From: Pyrenula massariospora
Taxonomy: Eukaryota; Ascomycota; Eurotiomycetes; Pyrenulales; Pyrenulaceae
Direction: 5' to 3'
Length of the DNA: 64,000 nucleotides
Assembly (NCBI GenBank): GCA_021030905.1
Contig: JAGFMI010000006.1
Location: forward strand, 1,674,001 to 1,738,000
Part shown: positions 43,898 to 55,374 of the stretch, piece after piece
How the letters are laid out: every line of letters starts with the position of its first letter
How positions within the stretch are numbered: position 1 is the first letter of the stretch
Position numbers and translations under genes: made by a program
Notes under the pieces: model-generated
Databases searched by the model: none
The model's input: only the letters and a program-made list of their open reading frames with translations
What the model was told of the DNA's origin: nothing

Positions 43898-44498
43898 GTA
43901 GGATTTGGAGGCTGGGAAGAGAGTAAGCATTTTGAAAGAGTGCTGGGTGGAAGTCGTGATCAGATTGGTATAGCTCAAGGCCTTGCTATAGGCTTGAGGA
44001 TCAATTAATATTATCCGATATTTGAACTGTCATTACCGCAAATGTCACGCCGTTTGTACCGTGAAGTGCAGTGACAGCTCTCTTCCCTGAGGTGTTGATA
44101 TTTAAGGGTGTACATATAGGTCAGATGGTGCCATTTTTTGAGTTAGTGTACGCCGGCCGATGTCAGATACTTTTCTTCTTTTTATCTCTCTGTTGCGCCG
44201 ACTTATCTCAGTGATTAAAGTGTTCTGGTTCTCGAATCAAAAGCACGCAATATTGGTGATAAGTCCTAAAGGTAAGATGTGCTTAATCCAGTCATTTGAG
44301 ACCCTTTCTGTTCTGAGCTGTCTACCTTGTTGGCACACGTTTCTTGATCGACTCATGTTATTGTGTCCTAACGACTCTAGTCGGGTGTCAGATGATTGTG
44401 ATTCCTCCTCAGAATCTGCACTCTTCTTCTTCTCTCCATCTAAATTGCTATTAGTGTGCATTTCATTCAAACTGGAAGATTCATCTACCTAGAAAGGA
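43898..44498. other. Spacer with a possible charged tail exon on the minus strand
   Basis: On the minus strand 44470-44237 encodes EKKKSADSEEESQSSDTRLE, a charged stretch that could be a cytoplasmic tail exon of the membrane-protein gene to its right. The linking intron would be only about 31 nt, so this is uncertain. Confidence 0.3.
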
Positions 44499-45262
44499 TT
44501 ACAATGCGGAGTAAGCCGGTGCCACGAGCATAAGAAGGGCAAGATATTGGCCGAATGTCCATTGGTTGTCCTCACCGGTATTCATGTTGCAGCCGTTCAG
44601 TCCGAACTTCGGCCATATCACTACCGAGATCAAGACTGACGTTGATGCCATGGTGAAGATAGAGATCACCACGCCAGCGGTCCGTGATGGTTTTATCCTC
44701 TCAAAAACTGTCAAGAACAGGAACACGTCCCCAGAGCAAATTAAGACCGCAAACGCAAAAAGCAAAACATCATACCACGCTATGTGATGCCCATCAGAAT
44801 CAACTTGGTCATTGTCTCGGCCGACAAGGCTACCGAATAGGACAACGCTCTGCACCATACAGAGGCCGTGTCGTAGTCTGCTTGAAGCTCGTTTCTTGCG
44901 TGCTGCGCTAAGCCAAAATGGTACTGCGTGGCTGCTGTTTCCGAGCAAGGCGAGAGCGGCTGACATGATAGCGTGTAGATCGGCCACGGAGTGAAGGTAA
45001 GTGATGATCCCATATAATGTTATGGCCCAGCTGGTGATGAATTGAGTGATTCCCAGGCTCACTGCTGTCTTTTCGGCGACTTTGGATCTGGAGGCAAATA
45101 GCGGTACAATCCCAGCAGCCAGAGCAGCAATAACGAACCAAAAGGATGACCCAATCGTTTTTAGTTTGTTCCTTGGTAATTTAAGCTATCGGTCAATTTT
45201 TCCCCTGTCCCGGCAATGCCGGGGTTTGGCTTGCAAGGGCTATCTGTTGAAGTGCTAGACAT
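44499..45262 (-). CDS. Multi-pass membrane protein, reading frame broken near its start
   Basis: A hydrophobic frame runs from about 45188 to the stop at 44499. Helices include SSFWFVIAALAAGIVPLFAS, ITQFITSWAITLYGIITYLH, LHAIMSAALALLGNSS, LRHGLCMVQSVVLFGSLVG, IAWYDVLLFAFAVLICSGDV, TAGVVISIFTMASTSVLISV and FGQYLALLMLVAPAYSAL. The likely start ATG at 45262 (MSSTSTDSPCKPNPGIAG) is in another frame that ends before the first helix, so one indel or a missed intron lies near 45185. At the other end the frame stops at TAA right after YSAL. I do not recognise the family; it may be a fungal orphan membrane protein. Possibly a recent pseudogene. Confidence 0.55.
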
Positions 45263-46306
45263 CCTGTGCGAGTCTCAAGAGCAATCGTCGTACTCTGTCT
45301 CGCCTAGTCCGCATGTAGGAATAGAGGATTGAGAGCTTGGTATTTCAAGTAGATAGTCTTGAAGTGAACAACTCTTCAAATTGTCAAAGGACGCTTCCCA
45401 AGAATATAAACACGAGATTGAGAAGAACATAATGCAGCGATTCCCCAGTTTTTGAAGAAAGCTGCTCTCAGCTCAGAGCAATAAAACTACGACCGAACTT
45501 TGGTGGAGGGCATGGCCACAAGACTTCACAATTTGTGCGGGTATTAAAAGCCAGCTTTGCAGTAGTAGCAGCAGCCACCACCGCCTCAGCTATCAGCTCA
45601 CGAGCGCCAAGACAATCGCAGACATATTGCTTTTTGCATATTCAGAGAGCTCAATGTTCATCTTGCCTCCTAAGAATGTGTGATCCGCTGGCAGAGGCGC
45701 TCGAGCTGATAACTGAACAAGTGTAGCGGTGGCTTAGTGCAAAGCGGGGCGTGAAAGGTCTACGCCGACATGTTCTAGTTTCTGGTATTTCTCTCCGTCG
45801 AAATCTACTGCACCTTATCGATTGCCCCAGCGAGAGCATGTGAATCTCTGTCGTAAAAGCTGCTCTCTCTTGCAAGAGCAATATGGGGCCGTTAAGCCAA
45901 TAGCCTAAACAGATAAAGAGTCTGAGGCCGGAAGACTTTAACGTCTAAATGTAAAGCCTATACCAGTTAATCGGATCAAGGAATCATGATAATCTTCGAT
46001 CCAACCACCATAAAAGTCAAAAATGCAATCCAATTATTCCAGCTCTACTTGAACTTCCCAGACAGTGTAGGTATTATTTAAATCTGAATTACCGTTGAAC
46101 AACTTCGCCGGGCCGCTGCTTTTCTATTCCAAAGCCGAAATGATCATATCAGGCGACATTCCTCGCTCATTGATTCTTCAGTGCCGTACAAAGGCCGTAA
46201 CTCATATCACCAGAAAAAGGAAAATTATGTGCCCAACAGAGAAAAGCCTCGTCTATACATACGCTGAACCCAAGAAAAGATAACCCATATCCGCCCCTCC
46301 CGAACC
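45263..46306. other. No supported gene
   Basis: A short frame at 45535 has a signal-peptide-like start but no ATG. Otherwise nothing. Confidence 0.4.
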
Positions 46307-47133
46307 TTAGAGCATAAAAGCCATGCCAGCCATAATGACAGCGCCGCCAACCGATCCTGCGACATGAGATGCAGCACCCGTAAACATCGCAGGCGGTGTG
46401 CGGGTGGCGGTACCTGTCCCGTTGCCCGGTTTCCCACCGGAACCGGTGCCTGTAGGCCCTGGAGGGACCGGAGTCGTGATATTTGATGAGCCGCCGGTGG
46501 ATGCATTGCATTGGGCTGGAGAAAAGGTTAGAAAATGCTATTAATCGAGAGAAGTCCTTTTTACTAAGGTCTATACTCACCTCGTTGTGCAGAGCAGAAT
46601 GCTTGGTTCGCGTTTGGAGCGGTCCGGCACGCATTTTCTTGAGCTTGACAATACGAGATCGGAATTGTGGTGTTTGAGGACCCGCCAGTCGATGCATCAC
46701 ATTGAGCTAAAAAGAAAGAGTCAGAATGTTCCTGATCGAGAATCAAGCATCGTTACTTACCTCTTTGTGCAGAGCAGAATGCTTGATTTGCGCCCGGAGC
46801 GGTCCGGCACGCATTCTCTTGAGCTTGACACACGGAGACCGGTGCCGTGGGACCAGGGGTAGGCGAGGTGGTTGTTGTTGTGGTAGTGCCGGGGACACAG
46901 CCGGCACGTTGAGCGGAGCAGAATGCCTGGTTGGCGTTGGGAGCGGTGCGGCAGGCGCTCTCTTGTGCGGTGCAGTAAGCGTCACAACTGGCGCGTTGAG
47001 CGGAACAGAAAGCCTGGTTGGCGCCAGGAGCTGTTCGGCATGTGTTTTCCTGGGTAACACAGGCGGAGGGAGGAGCTTGGGCGATGGTAGTGGTAGCGGT
47101 GAAGAGGATGGAGGCGAGGACTGTGTACTTCAT
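46307..47133 (-). CDS. GPI-anchored cell-wall protein with four Cys repeats
   Basis: Three exons give 235 residues: 47133-46761, 46706-46581 and 46515-46307, with introns of 54 and 65 nt (donors gtaagt and gtgagt), both in phase 1. Residues 1-20 are a signal peptide (MKYTVLASILFTATTTIAQA). The mature protein carries four copies of a repeat of type C-x-x-Q-E-x-x-CRTAPxANQAFCSAQR, two in exon 1 separated from the third by a Thr/Pro linker, and one in exon 2. Exons 2 and 3 both begin with A-Q-C-x-A-S-T-G-G-S-S-N. The C-terminus (GAASHVAGSVGGAVIMAGMA and a hydrophobic end) fits a GPI-anchor signal. The cysteine spacing is not CFEM-like. Likely a wall-bound structural or adhesive protein; the function is inferred only from layout. 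Confidence 0.85.
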
Positions 47134-49037
47134 GATTGGTAATATGTATTCTGTACAATTGCGATCGATCGAACGGAAGATTCAAGCAAGCTGCAACTGG
47201 GAGACTTTGACAGGGTCAGATGAATCTGCAAGATGAATTCAGGTGTCTTGAGTGACATGAGATCCATTATATATGGGAAACCAATTGAGAGTACTCTTTC
47301 CCTCCAACCTCTCCATACTTCCAAACTTGAGCCTTCCCTCTGAAAATCTCGTCCAAAGACGCCACAACCGCACAATACGAAGTATCGTCGGCGGCTTTGC
47401 TTTATCTACCTACTTTGTGGCGTTTGTGGAACATAAGCTTTATGACCAGCTAGCCAACCTCTCTCTTTCGCACTCCTGCAAATATCCCTATTGAGACGTG
47501 CGCACTTCGTAGCGCCGACCTATGGTTGAGCTTCTGGCCCCGTTTTGAAAACACTACCAGCCATTTTGATCTGTGTGCTAGGGCGACAGCTAGGATCCCC
47601 CACAAATCAAATGTACCGGCGCAAAGTTTAGACAAAGCGAGGCTTGGCGGGGAGGCTGGTTGAAATGAGGGCTAGCTGAGGTGGAAGTGCAGGCGCTTGT
47701 TCTGGTTGAGGCTGGAGCTTTGATGTCCCTATGGGAGATTGTCGGCGTTTTTAGCGGGGTGGTTGGGGTGGAAACCTTAATGGAAACCTTAATCCAGGGG
47801 GCGGGGGTGGAGCGCCGACACCAAACTTGAGAAGCTTTGACAAGTCTGATCAACCGACCGCAGCCACGTACTGCAGCCATTATAATCTGGAATTGCATCT
47901 CGTTAATAGGCTCTCTTAATGATGGCTTATCTATTGCTATTGCATGGTCATTCATATTGCCGGCTAAGTTGGTCGAATGGGTCGTTGAGTGCCGCAGCCC
48001 CCTTCCGTCCTCCGACTTACATCAGAACACGGTCAAATCGAACAACAGCGGATAACACCAGTCTGGACTCTCCCCGAACGTGAATATGGCGTCGTCACTG
48101 AAGACTCTCTATCATCATCAGTAGTGTGCCCAATTATGATGCGCTTGTTTGAACCAGCCCGCTGGCGATGAGGCATTGATATAGGGTCGATATTTCCACT
48201 GTTTGTAACTTGGTACGGTGCTACAGCAAAGGTCGAGAGCAATAATACTACTCAGAGGGGATAGCCAGATGTATTAGATAATTTATCTTTCTATAGTATA
48301 CTAACATGCCCCGTAAGATAAATCCTTTGATTGATAGATTTGATATAATGTAACCTTACAGGTCGGACGGCGCAGCTAAAGCGGGCTACTGGACGGCATC
48401 TGCTGGTAGAACCACAAGACCGACTTGACAGAGCTTCCCTACTTCAATATACGACACTTATGGCAGAAAATTGTGGATAGGTAAAGGCTATCGCTCCCCT
48501 CCACAGTTGGGGTACTGCCGTTGATACAGAAGATGGCATGGCAGAATTCGGCAAAGTAGGTCGCAGTACAGAGTACGAGCAAGTGTGCCGGCTAAATCAA
48601 TTTTGGGTCGCAGTGCGGCTCCGCGTCTAGCCTTTGCTCCCAGCGTAATCCAAATGGCCGAGCCCATATCCTTTCGTCTCATGTCGAGAGGATTAGTCCT
48701 TCTTCTATGCACGTCATTGGTCGTGCCTGGTTAGAAGCAGGCCCCTTGCTATTGTATGTCTTACCCCGTTAATATTGTGAGTGGGGCAGACTTCTCTATC
48801 TTGTTCTAGCGGTGCTTAGGGGGGTTTTGACAATGTTAACTATACAGCAGCGGAGATGGTTATGTGCTTGGAGAGATGTGATCATCAAAGGCTCAGGATC
48901 TATGACCCGGCTACACAAAGTATCCCGGCCTACCCTTCCCTTTACCTCTCCAGCATCTCCCTTATCGGTACTGCTTGGGCCGTGACATTACAAACGCCTC
49001 GTGACATCATTCTTGTGGACACTTCGCCGTCACTGCT
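47134..49037. other. No supported gene
   Basis: A 1.9-kb gap with short frames only; the right end is the 3' flank of the CorA-like gene. Confidence 0.45.
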
Positions 49038-52000
49038 CTATCCAGACTCTCCGTTTTCGAGGTCGCTCCCTCCTCCAGACAGTCCCTCTTCCGAAGTTGT
49101 GTTCTTATTCCGCCTTAAGCGTTGGCGCAAAGTGCCCATCTTCGTTCGTGCCTGGAGTAAATCGCCAATCCCAGGTCGAATGATATTGAAGCTCTGGCGT
49201 TTACCGTCGACGGAGTGCTCCCGCTTTTTCCGGGCTTTACCCCGATCATCGAAAATGAGGATGCAGTAGAACACAAGCGCCGTGACGAACAGTGCAACAG
49301 CCGCCGTGATAACCATCGTGTTAACAACGTGCCGCTGTGGAACTTGTCCCATACCAAACAGACTGCTTGCGAGGCCTACAGGCAAGAAGAATGCGGTCAA
49401 ATATGTGAAGCGCTTGATATTCTGTGCCTCAAATCGGGAAATGGCGATGCGAATGGATTCCTGCGCACTAGTCACAAGGCCGATACAGGATTCGATCTCG
49501 GCCTGCTGGATTCTCAGGTCTCGGATGCATCGTTCTTGCATAGCCATGCGCCTTCTGATCGACTGTCGGTATTTCTGCTCATCGTTGCGAGTCCACCTTG
49601 GCCGGCCCTGGCCCCGTGTACTCTCGCGATTTTCCCAGCGATCGACCAATTCTAGGACAGATGCGAAATTGCTCTTCAGCATGATTAAGATTTGTAATAT
49701 CTCTTGTAAGCTGTGGAGGCCTCGATGCTCGAAAGGTGTATTGTCAAAAAGATCGTTTTGTTCAACATTAGCCTTCGTAGGTGCTCCTTTCTTAATCGCT
49801 TCAAAGATATCGTCGGCACATCCGCGAACTTTTGATAGTATGCGTTCAAATAGGATCAGCTCGAGAACCTTCCTTTGTTGCCAATGTTCGTGTTTTTTGA
49901 CCAGTACGTCTACAAGGTTCTCGCTCTGGCAGCCTGCAAAGTTTTCGATGATGTGACATGTCCAAGATCGATCAAAGAAATCTCCAACGAACCGGAATCC
50001 TATCGCGGCCTCCGAGATGTGCGAAGGTTTGGATCCTTCACTCAGATCGGAACATCGTATAGACTTCACAGATCGCACAGGAGGGAAGCTTAGCTCCTGG
50101 GCTTCACCTTCACCATGAACCAACTGATAAAAGCTGCAGTGCAGCTCTGTTTCCCATAGATTGGAAAATACAACCGTATCATCGACAATAAACTCCCTAG
50201 ACTTTGCATGTCGATCAAAAAAGTGAGAAATATGCTCTCTCCCCCCATCAGGGGATGCTAAGTAGCAGACAGCTGCAACTATCTTGTCTCCTGGTCCGAG
50301 ATATATTAAACGTTTCTTCGCCTTCTTTGCAATGCGCTTTTCTCTGAGTCCCCTCCAAAAATCGTAATATTGACTGCCCTTGTAATAAGAGGTATCAGGA
50401 CCGTCAAATCCTCTTTTGCGCTGCTTCTTACCCTTCCCTACATCAATCGTCGTGAGTAACCTAGGTACTACCAAGTTCCAAGGCGTGGCTTCAGCGGAAA
50501 CTTCATTTGTAAGTTCTGCGATACACTTTCCTACATATGTATCACGATCTATCTGGTCCAATATTGAGGCTGGGATTTTGAGATGCGGCGGCTCGAAATC
50601 GAGAAAATTGGGATAATCGTAAAGCCATTCCTCAGGAACGTCAACAATGTTACTTAAATCGACAAATTTGCCGTAGGAACATGTCGTTTAAGAGGGACGA
50701 TACGAAGGGCAGGGCCGTCCGGCTGACTGTTTCGACTTATATCGAGGACAGCTGCCGCTTCTCTCTTTTCAAGTTTGTCAAAAGATGAGTAAATCTGATC
50801 ATCTGTACTCATAAGAGGGGTTGACCGGGCGATACTCGTTCGCCTCATTGGCTGGTGCTTGAGTTGTAAATCTCGACCAGGGCTACGAGAAACCCCTGTT
50901 TTGTGTTCGCTCTCTCTGTTTTCCTTTCCACCTTCAGATGCCCTAGTTCGTCCCTCAGAGTCGATGCGTCCTCTTTCATTATCTTGATGGTGTCCGCTAA
51001 GTTCCACAAAGAGAAGCACGGAAGGTATCTCAAAACCGACGCCAAAAAAGAAGTCTCGATACAGGTCACGATCAAAAAGTGCCGGTTCTTTTGATGTCTC
51101 ATCTATCTGTCCTGAAAATAGTCCATTACCAGATGAAGAATTCAACAGAATTTGCCTAGCATGGGAGATCATGTTTGGGGCACTGTAGTTTGGATCGAGT
51201 TGATGGCCCCTAATTCCCATCAGAATAGCTAGAGCATAACGTAGAGGATTGTCCCATTGCATTTCATCGTTCCCTCCGTCATGGAGGGCTTGCGATTCCA
51301 CGAGGCGTAGCCACAACTCAGATATTGGCTGAGAATCATCCTCGAAAAACCCCTCATTCATCCCATAATACAAGACCGTGTCCCGAGAGTGGAACAGGAA
51401 ACGTGTCTCTCGAGCAGACCTAGTGACGCTAAGCATTCGCTTCTTGTAAATGTCGTTTTTGAGGGTGAACCTCTTGAGAATCTGCTTTCTCAATTCTTTA
51501 GTGGTGAATTCGAGCCTTGGGCCATCTCTGTCTCCTCTTCTTTTGCCATTAGGAATGCAATCTCTAAGCTCCAAAAGAGATATCATGTTGGCATTGAGAG
51601 ATGAGGAATTGTTTCCTTCGATCCTTCCTATCAATTGATCAATGGAATGCAAAGCCCTCCAAATCCAGACATGGTCACTTAGGCGATACGTCCTAATGTC
51701 TGTACCATCTGGAAGATGCTGCCATGTTGTAGCCAGGTGGTTCTTGGTTTCGGTGAGGACCCTTATCCAAGATTTGACCAATCCAGACAGCGGTACCGAT
51801 ACCAGGTCAAAATCGTCCTGGTCCGTGAATACTTTCAAGTATTCCATTACCTTCAGAATATGCATGGGCATGTTTGTCGGGTTGTCAGGCGGTATCTCTG
51901 GAAAACCATCGAAAACTGGTACGATAACCCTGCCATCCACCCAAATGTTTGAGGCACAAGCTTGAGCATCAGCATTAGCTTGCATGTTATGAAGCTTAGC

Positions 52001-53578
52001 TTTAGCAGCATCAAGTGCAATCTGAGCGTTGTAGAGCCTCGCGGAGATATCAGTCATATGCGTTTCAAGGTTCTCAAGTTCAACAGCAACGATAAACTCA
52101 GTTCTAGCGGCATCATATTCAGATTTGGCAGCACGAAAATCAGTTCCAGTGGCAGCGAGGCCAAAGATCCATCGTAGATGCCCTTTGCAGGTTTTGTAGA
52201 TCCTCGCACGAAGGTACTGAACAGCTGGATCTCCATCTGGTTGATTATCAAGCTGCCTATACATCAATAGAAGATATTGGAAGGCAAAACTGCATTAATG
52301 GTATCAGAAAGAGTGGAGTTACGCTCGTTTGTTACTTACAAGCTGCCTGATACTGATACCCGATGATCACCAAAATCACCACAAGTCAAAGCCACAGGGC
52401 CATCCAAAGGGTCTTTTTCATCCTCAAAGGATTTATGAGGAGTTAAATGTGCATCGACTTCCTGCTCAAGAGGAATACTGCATACGGACAAGATATGTTC
52501 CAGGTTGCGTCGAAGACGCCAGCTTAGGGCAGGATTATTCGGAAAAGGCCATTGATCTAAAGCTGGCGCAGGAGCTTGGACAATGTTATCCAATGCTACA
52601 CTCGATGTCGGCAAAATGAAATCTTTCCAGGCCGATCTGGATTTTAGATAGCGAAGTTTGAATGCTGCCGTAATCTCCAACGTCTCGGACGCCTGTAGAT
52701 TACATGCTATTGGCATATTCCTTTTCCGAGGGTTCTCGCGGTCCGAAAGTGCTAACTGTTGCGCCTCACCATTTCGGAATAACCCCACGATAACGCCTAG
52801 CTGCTCTTGAGTCCCGTCTTGATTGTCCTCATTGAGGTTCTTGCCGAGCATAACGATGCTGTAACCATAGGGTCCGAGCTCGCAGTCCATCTCGATATCA
52901 TCATTGTCGTTCACATAGTCCATATCATGCATCTGAAAGCTAGCCTCGAGATGCAACTGTAGATCCGCGGTAGTGTTCAACGTATTAGTCACTACATATT
53001 GTTGTATAATTATCCCATTTTGACAAAACAAACGAATTCTAACATCGATTTTCCTGGCGGAGTATGTGATTTGAGGCCACCGGTCATTGAGAAACTCTAA
53101 GACTGGATTTTCATGTTGCAGATTTCCTTTGTCTGCCATGCGCAAACCAAATCCACTATGCGGAGAAGACAGCTCTTGCTGAAGACTCTCTGCTCTCCAC
53201 GTAATGTCATATGGTGCGACTCCATTGTAAAACTCCAGCCCAAAGATCTTCGAAGGGCTCTTAGTTCCCCCTAGATATCTGCTTAGTCTCATTATTTCTC
53301 CATATCCATTGACAGTAGATGTAGTGCCCCGGTCACCAAAAGAGGCATAAGTGGATCGCTGCTGCCTTCCATCTGCAGATTCCGGTGAAGTGTCCTTAGC
53401 AGCACGGTAGTCATGTCGATTAGGGAGGTTTTCATGCTTATCCGAGGTGCGGGAAAGTCCTATTTAAGTGCCGTTAGATTACTAGGGGTTTCGTTTTACG
53501 AGAGTTCTCACGCTTGATACAGCTCTGAAATTCGTGACTGTCGTAGTCAGGTAGGTTGTCGTCGAATTCGATCGTCAT
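49038..53578 (-). CDS. Very large CorA-like Mg2+ transporter-type protein, with one unresolved frame change
   Basis: Exon 1 (53578-53512) starts MTIEFDDNLPDYDSHEFQSC; introns of 52 nt (53511-53460) and 50 nt (52339-52290) join it to exons 2 (53459-52340) and 3. Exon 3 stays open to a TAA at 50654, giving 940 residues without membrane helices. They include a long helical stretch (AKSEYDAARTEFIVAVELEN) that may be coiled coil. From about 50682 an overlapping frame carries on (FVDLSNIVDVPEEWLYDYPN, ILDQIDRDTYVGKCIAELTN) for about 550 residues and ends with two helices typical of CorA, the first ending SSLFGMG in place of the canonical GMN. The two frames clearly belong together. Between them is either a one-base indel or a 50-nt intron with the weak donor gttcct. 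The large N-terminus plus CorA end is known in fungi; transport activity is unproved because GMG replaces GMN. Confidence 0.75.
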
Positions 53579-54040
53579 CCTGGGCGAGCCCAGATGAATA
53601 GCTTTCACAGATCGACATTAGTAAAAATTCGAGGGGAGGGAGGAGGATATCTGGGCCGTGGGCCGATGAGGCTGAAGTGCGAATGCGCGGGGTCAAATGG
53701 CGCACAAGTCGTCTAAGCTCAAGATCCTCCGATTGCCACGCTTGCGAGGCAGGCTTGCAGGTGGCCATGTCAAGTTGTGTAGTACAAAGCAAGGTGCAAC
53801 GAGTACAGTCGAAGGCTTGTCGTTTCCCCGCGCTCTTACGCCCAATTCTCTTGATGTTAGTGCTTAGCAGTGCGTTCAAGCTGCTGCCAGGGCTCGCGAG
53901 TACCTGTTCTGAGTCTTTAAGTATAGTCCGGCATTCGTATAGATCCTACCGCGCATCTACTTCTCGAGCTTAAAGCTTTATTTGCTTTTCGTTGAAGAGC
54001 CCCAAGGAGGGTGAGCGGGGATTGCGCCGGAGCGGCCTTA
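53579..54040. other. Upstream region of the CorA-like gene
   Basis: Contains the promoter and an overlapping short minus-strand frame of no clear meaning. Confidence 0.4.
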
Positions 54041-54170
54041 CTATCGAGGCTGGGTAACAGAAATCGTGGCCCCCCGTCGCGCCCTACCGGTTAATAATCG
54101 GCCTGAAGAGCCTGAAGAGGGGCCACGACAGCTGTCACCCAGCCTCGTCTACACTGCAAGCGGCCCCGCA
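54025..54170. repeat. Inverted repeat, probable transposon-derived foldback element
   Basis: Arms of at least 30 bp (54045-54074 and about 54118-54147) are reverse complements: the left begins cgaggctgggtaacag and the right, read on the other strand, begins cgaggctgggtgacag. Both then share gtggcccc inwards. Outside them a weaker match (gcggcc and gcggggccgc) extends the arms to about 45 bp. The centre of about 45 bp has no coding content. Likely a miniature inverted-repeat element or a solo terminal repeat pair. Confidence 0.7.
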
Positions 54171-55245
54171 GATTCCCTATTCCTTTAGCACGGCCAAATA
54201 GCGATACCACCTATTGAAGCGCCTCCCCAGACGTCCTGATTGATCACTACACCGGTCGAATGATTTCATGAAATGTTTGCAGGCTCCGATATCCTGTCAA
54301 CCAATCATTAAAAAGCATCGACGCCACGACTAGCTCGATTGAAAGCCCTAAGACGAAACAGTAACCTTTGAACCACTTCCAGTGTTAATCCTTGCGCATC
54401 GACGCAAATAACCCATTTGAAGAGAGCGAACCTAGACTTTTCGATTAATTTCTAGGTAAGTGCGAGGATGGTGCATTAATGCCGGTGGCCCCTAGCAGTG
54501 AAAGTTCGGATCCTAGGAGTAAGTGCTCCACAGGAGCGGATATTTGGACCCCAGGCTTTAGAGCGTATCTAATTCTATGCGTGAATAGCTTTTGAAATTT
54601 CCAAGTTCATGCCACCTCCTCTACTTAAACTAAGAGGTATACTTGGTCAAAAATTGCGAGGCATATGGATAGTACGTCGGAGGGCGAAAGAAAGGGCGCC
54701 TGAGCAGTGTGTGAACGACGCGAGGAGCGGTTAGCGAGTAGCAGTGGCACTGCGCCTCAGTAGCAGCAGTGAGCCTTGATGGCTGAGACGGGAAGTTCGA
54801 AAATTGAATGTTGCAAAACATCATATCATGCTCCATATCGACAACCTTCTCCATGCCATCGGCTTAAATGGTTGTTATGATAGCGAACAAGAGACAATGA
54901 GGATACTAACGACGAATACATATCATGTCATTCTGACCTCGTGCTATCAAGCGTATTGTAACCAAAATACCTAGCTTAGCAAGCTTAAAGGTAGATATTA
55001 CGTGAAGGGTGAGACATGGCGCAGCCGAGACAACAAAACTAATTCGGACGGTGATGCGCAAATTGAATAAGCCAGAGGGAACAAAGTGTGTTCTATCACC
55101 GTTTCGTGACCTCCAGTAATGATGGAACAATGACCCTCTCAACAGTAATTAGTACAAAACTTTTCTATCAGGCAACCCGCTCAGCTTACCGTACTTAAGC
55201 TTAGCATCAATAATGAGACTCTTTGTCTGTAGATATTATGGAGGA
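54171..55245. other. No supported gene
   Basis: Short frames only; leads into the TATA box of the 55.4-kb gene. Confidence 0.4.
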
Positions 55246-55252
55246 TATAAAT
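55246..55252 (+). promoter_or_regulatory. TATA box of the 55.4-kb family gene
   Basis: tataaat, 129 bp before ATG 55375. Its position argues that the upstream in-frame ATG at 55213 lies outside the transcript. Confidence 0.6.
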
Positions 55253-55374
55253 GCCCTATCCTTGCAGCTGAGCAGATCCTTCTGTTTCTTATCAGGCTTC
55301 TTCTACCAGCTGACAACATCACAAGATCCAGACCAAATCTTCCGCTCTTACTTGCACCTACTTTGCTCACCACA

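Noticed and set aside
45535-45726. Short frame with a signal-peptide-like start
   Set aside because: It begins with GTG, has few residues and no family resemblance; most likely chance.
48856-49655. Plus-strand frames over the CorA-like C-terminus
   Set aside because: They are shadows of the coding strand, which shows clear helices and motifs.
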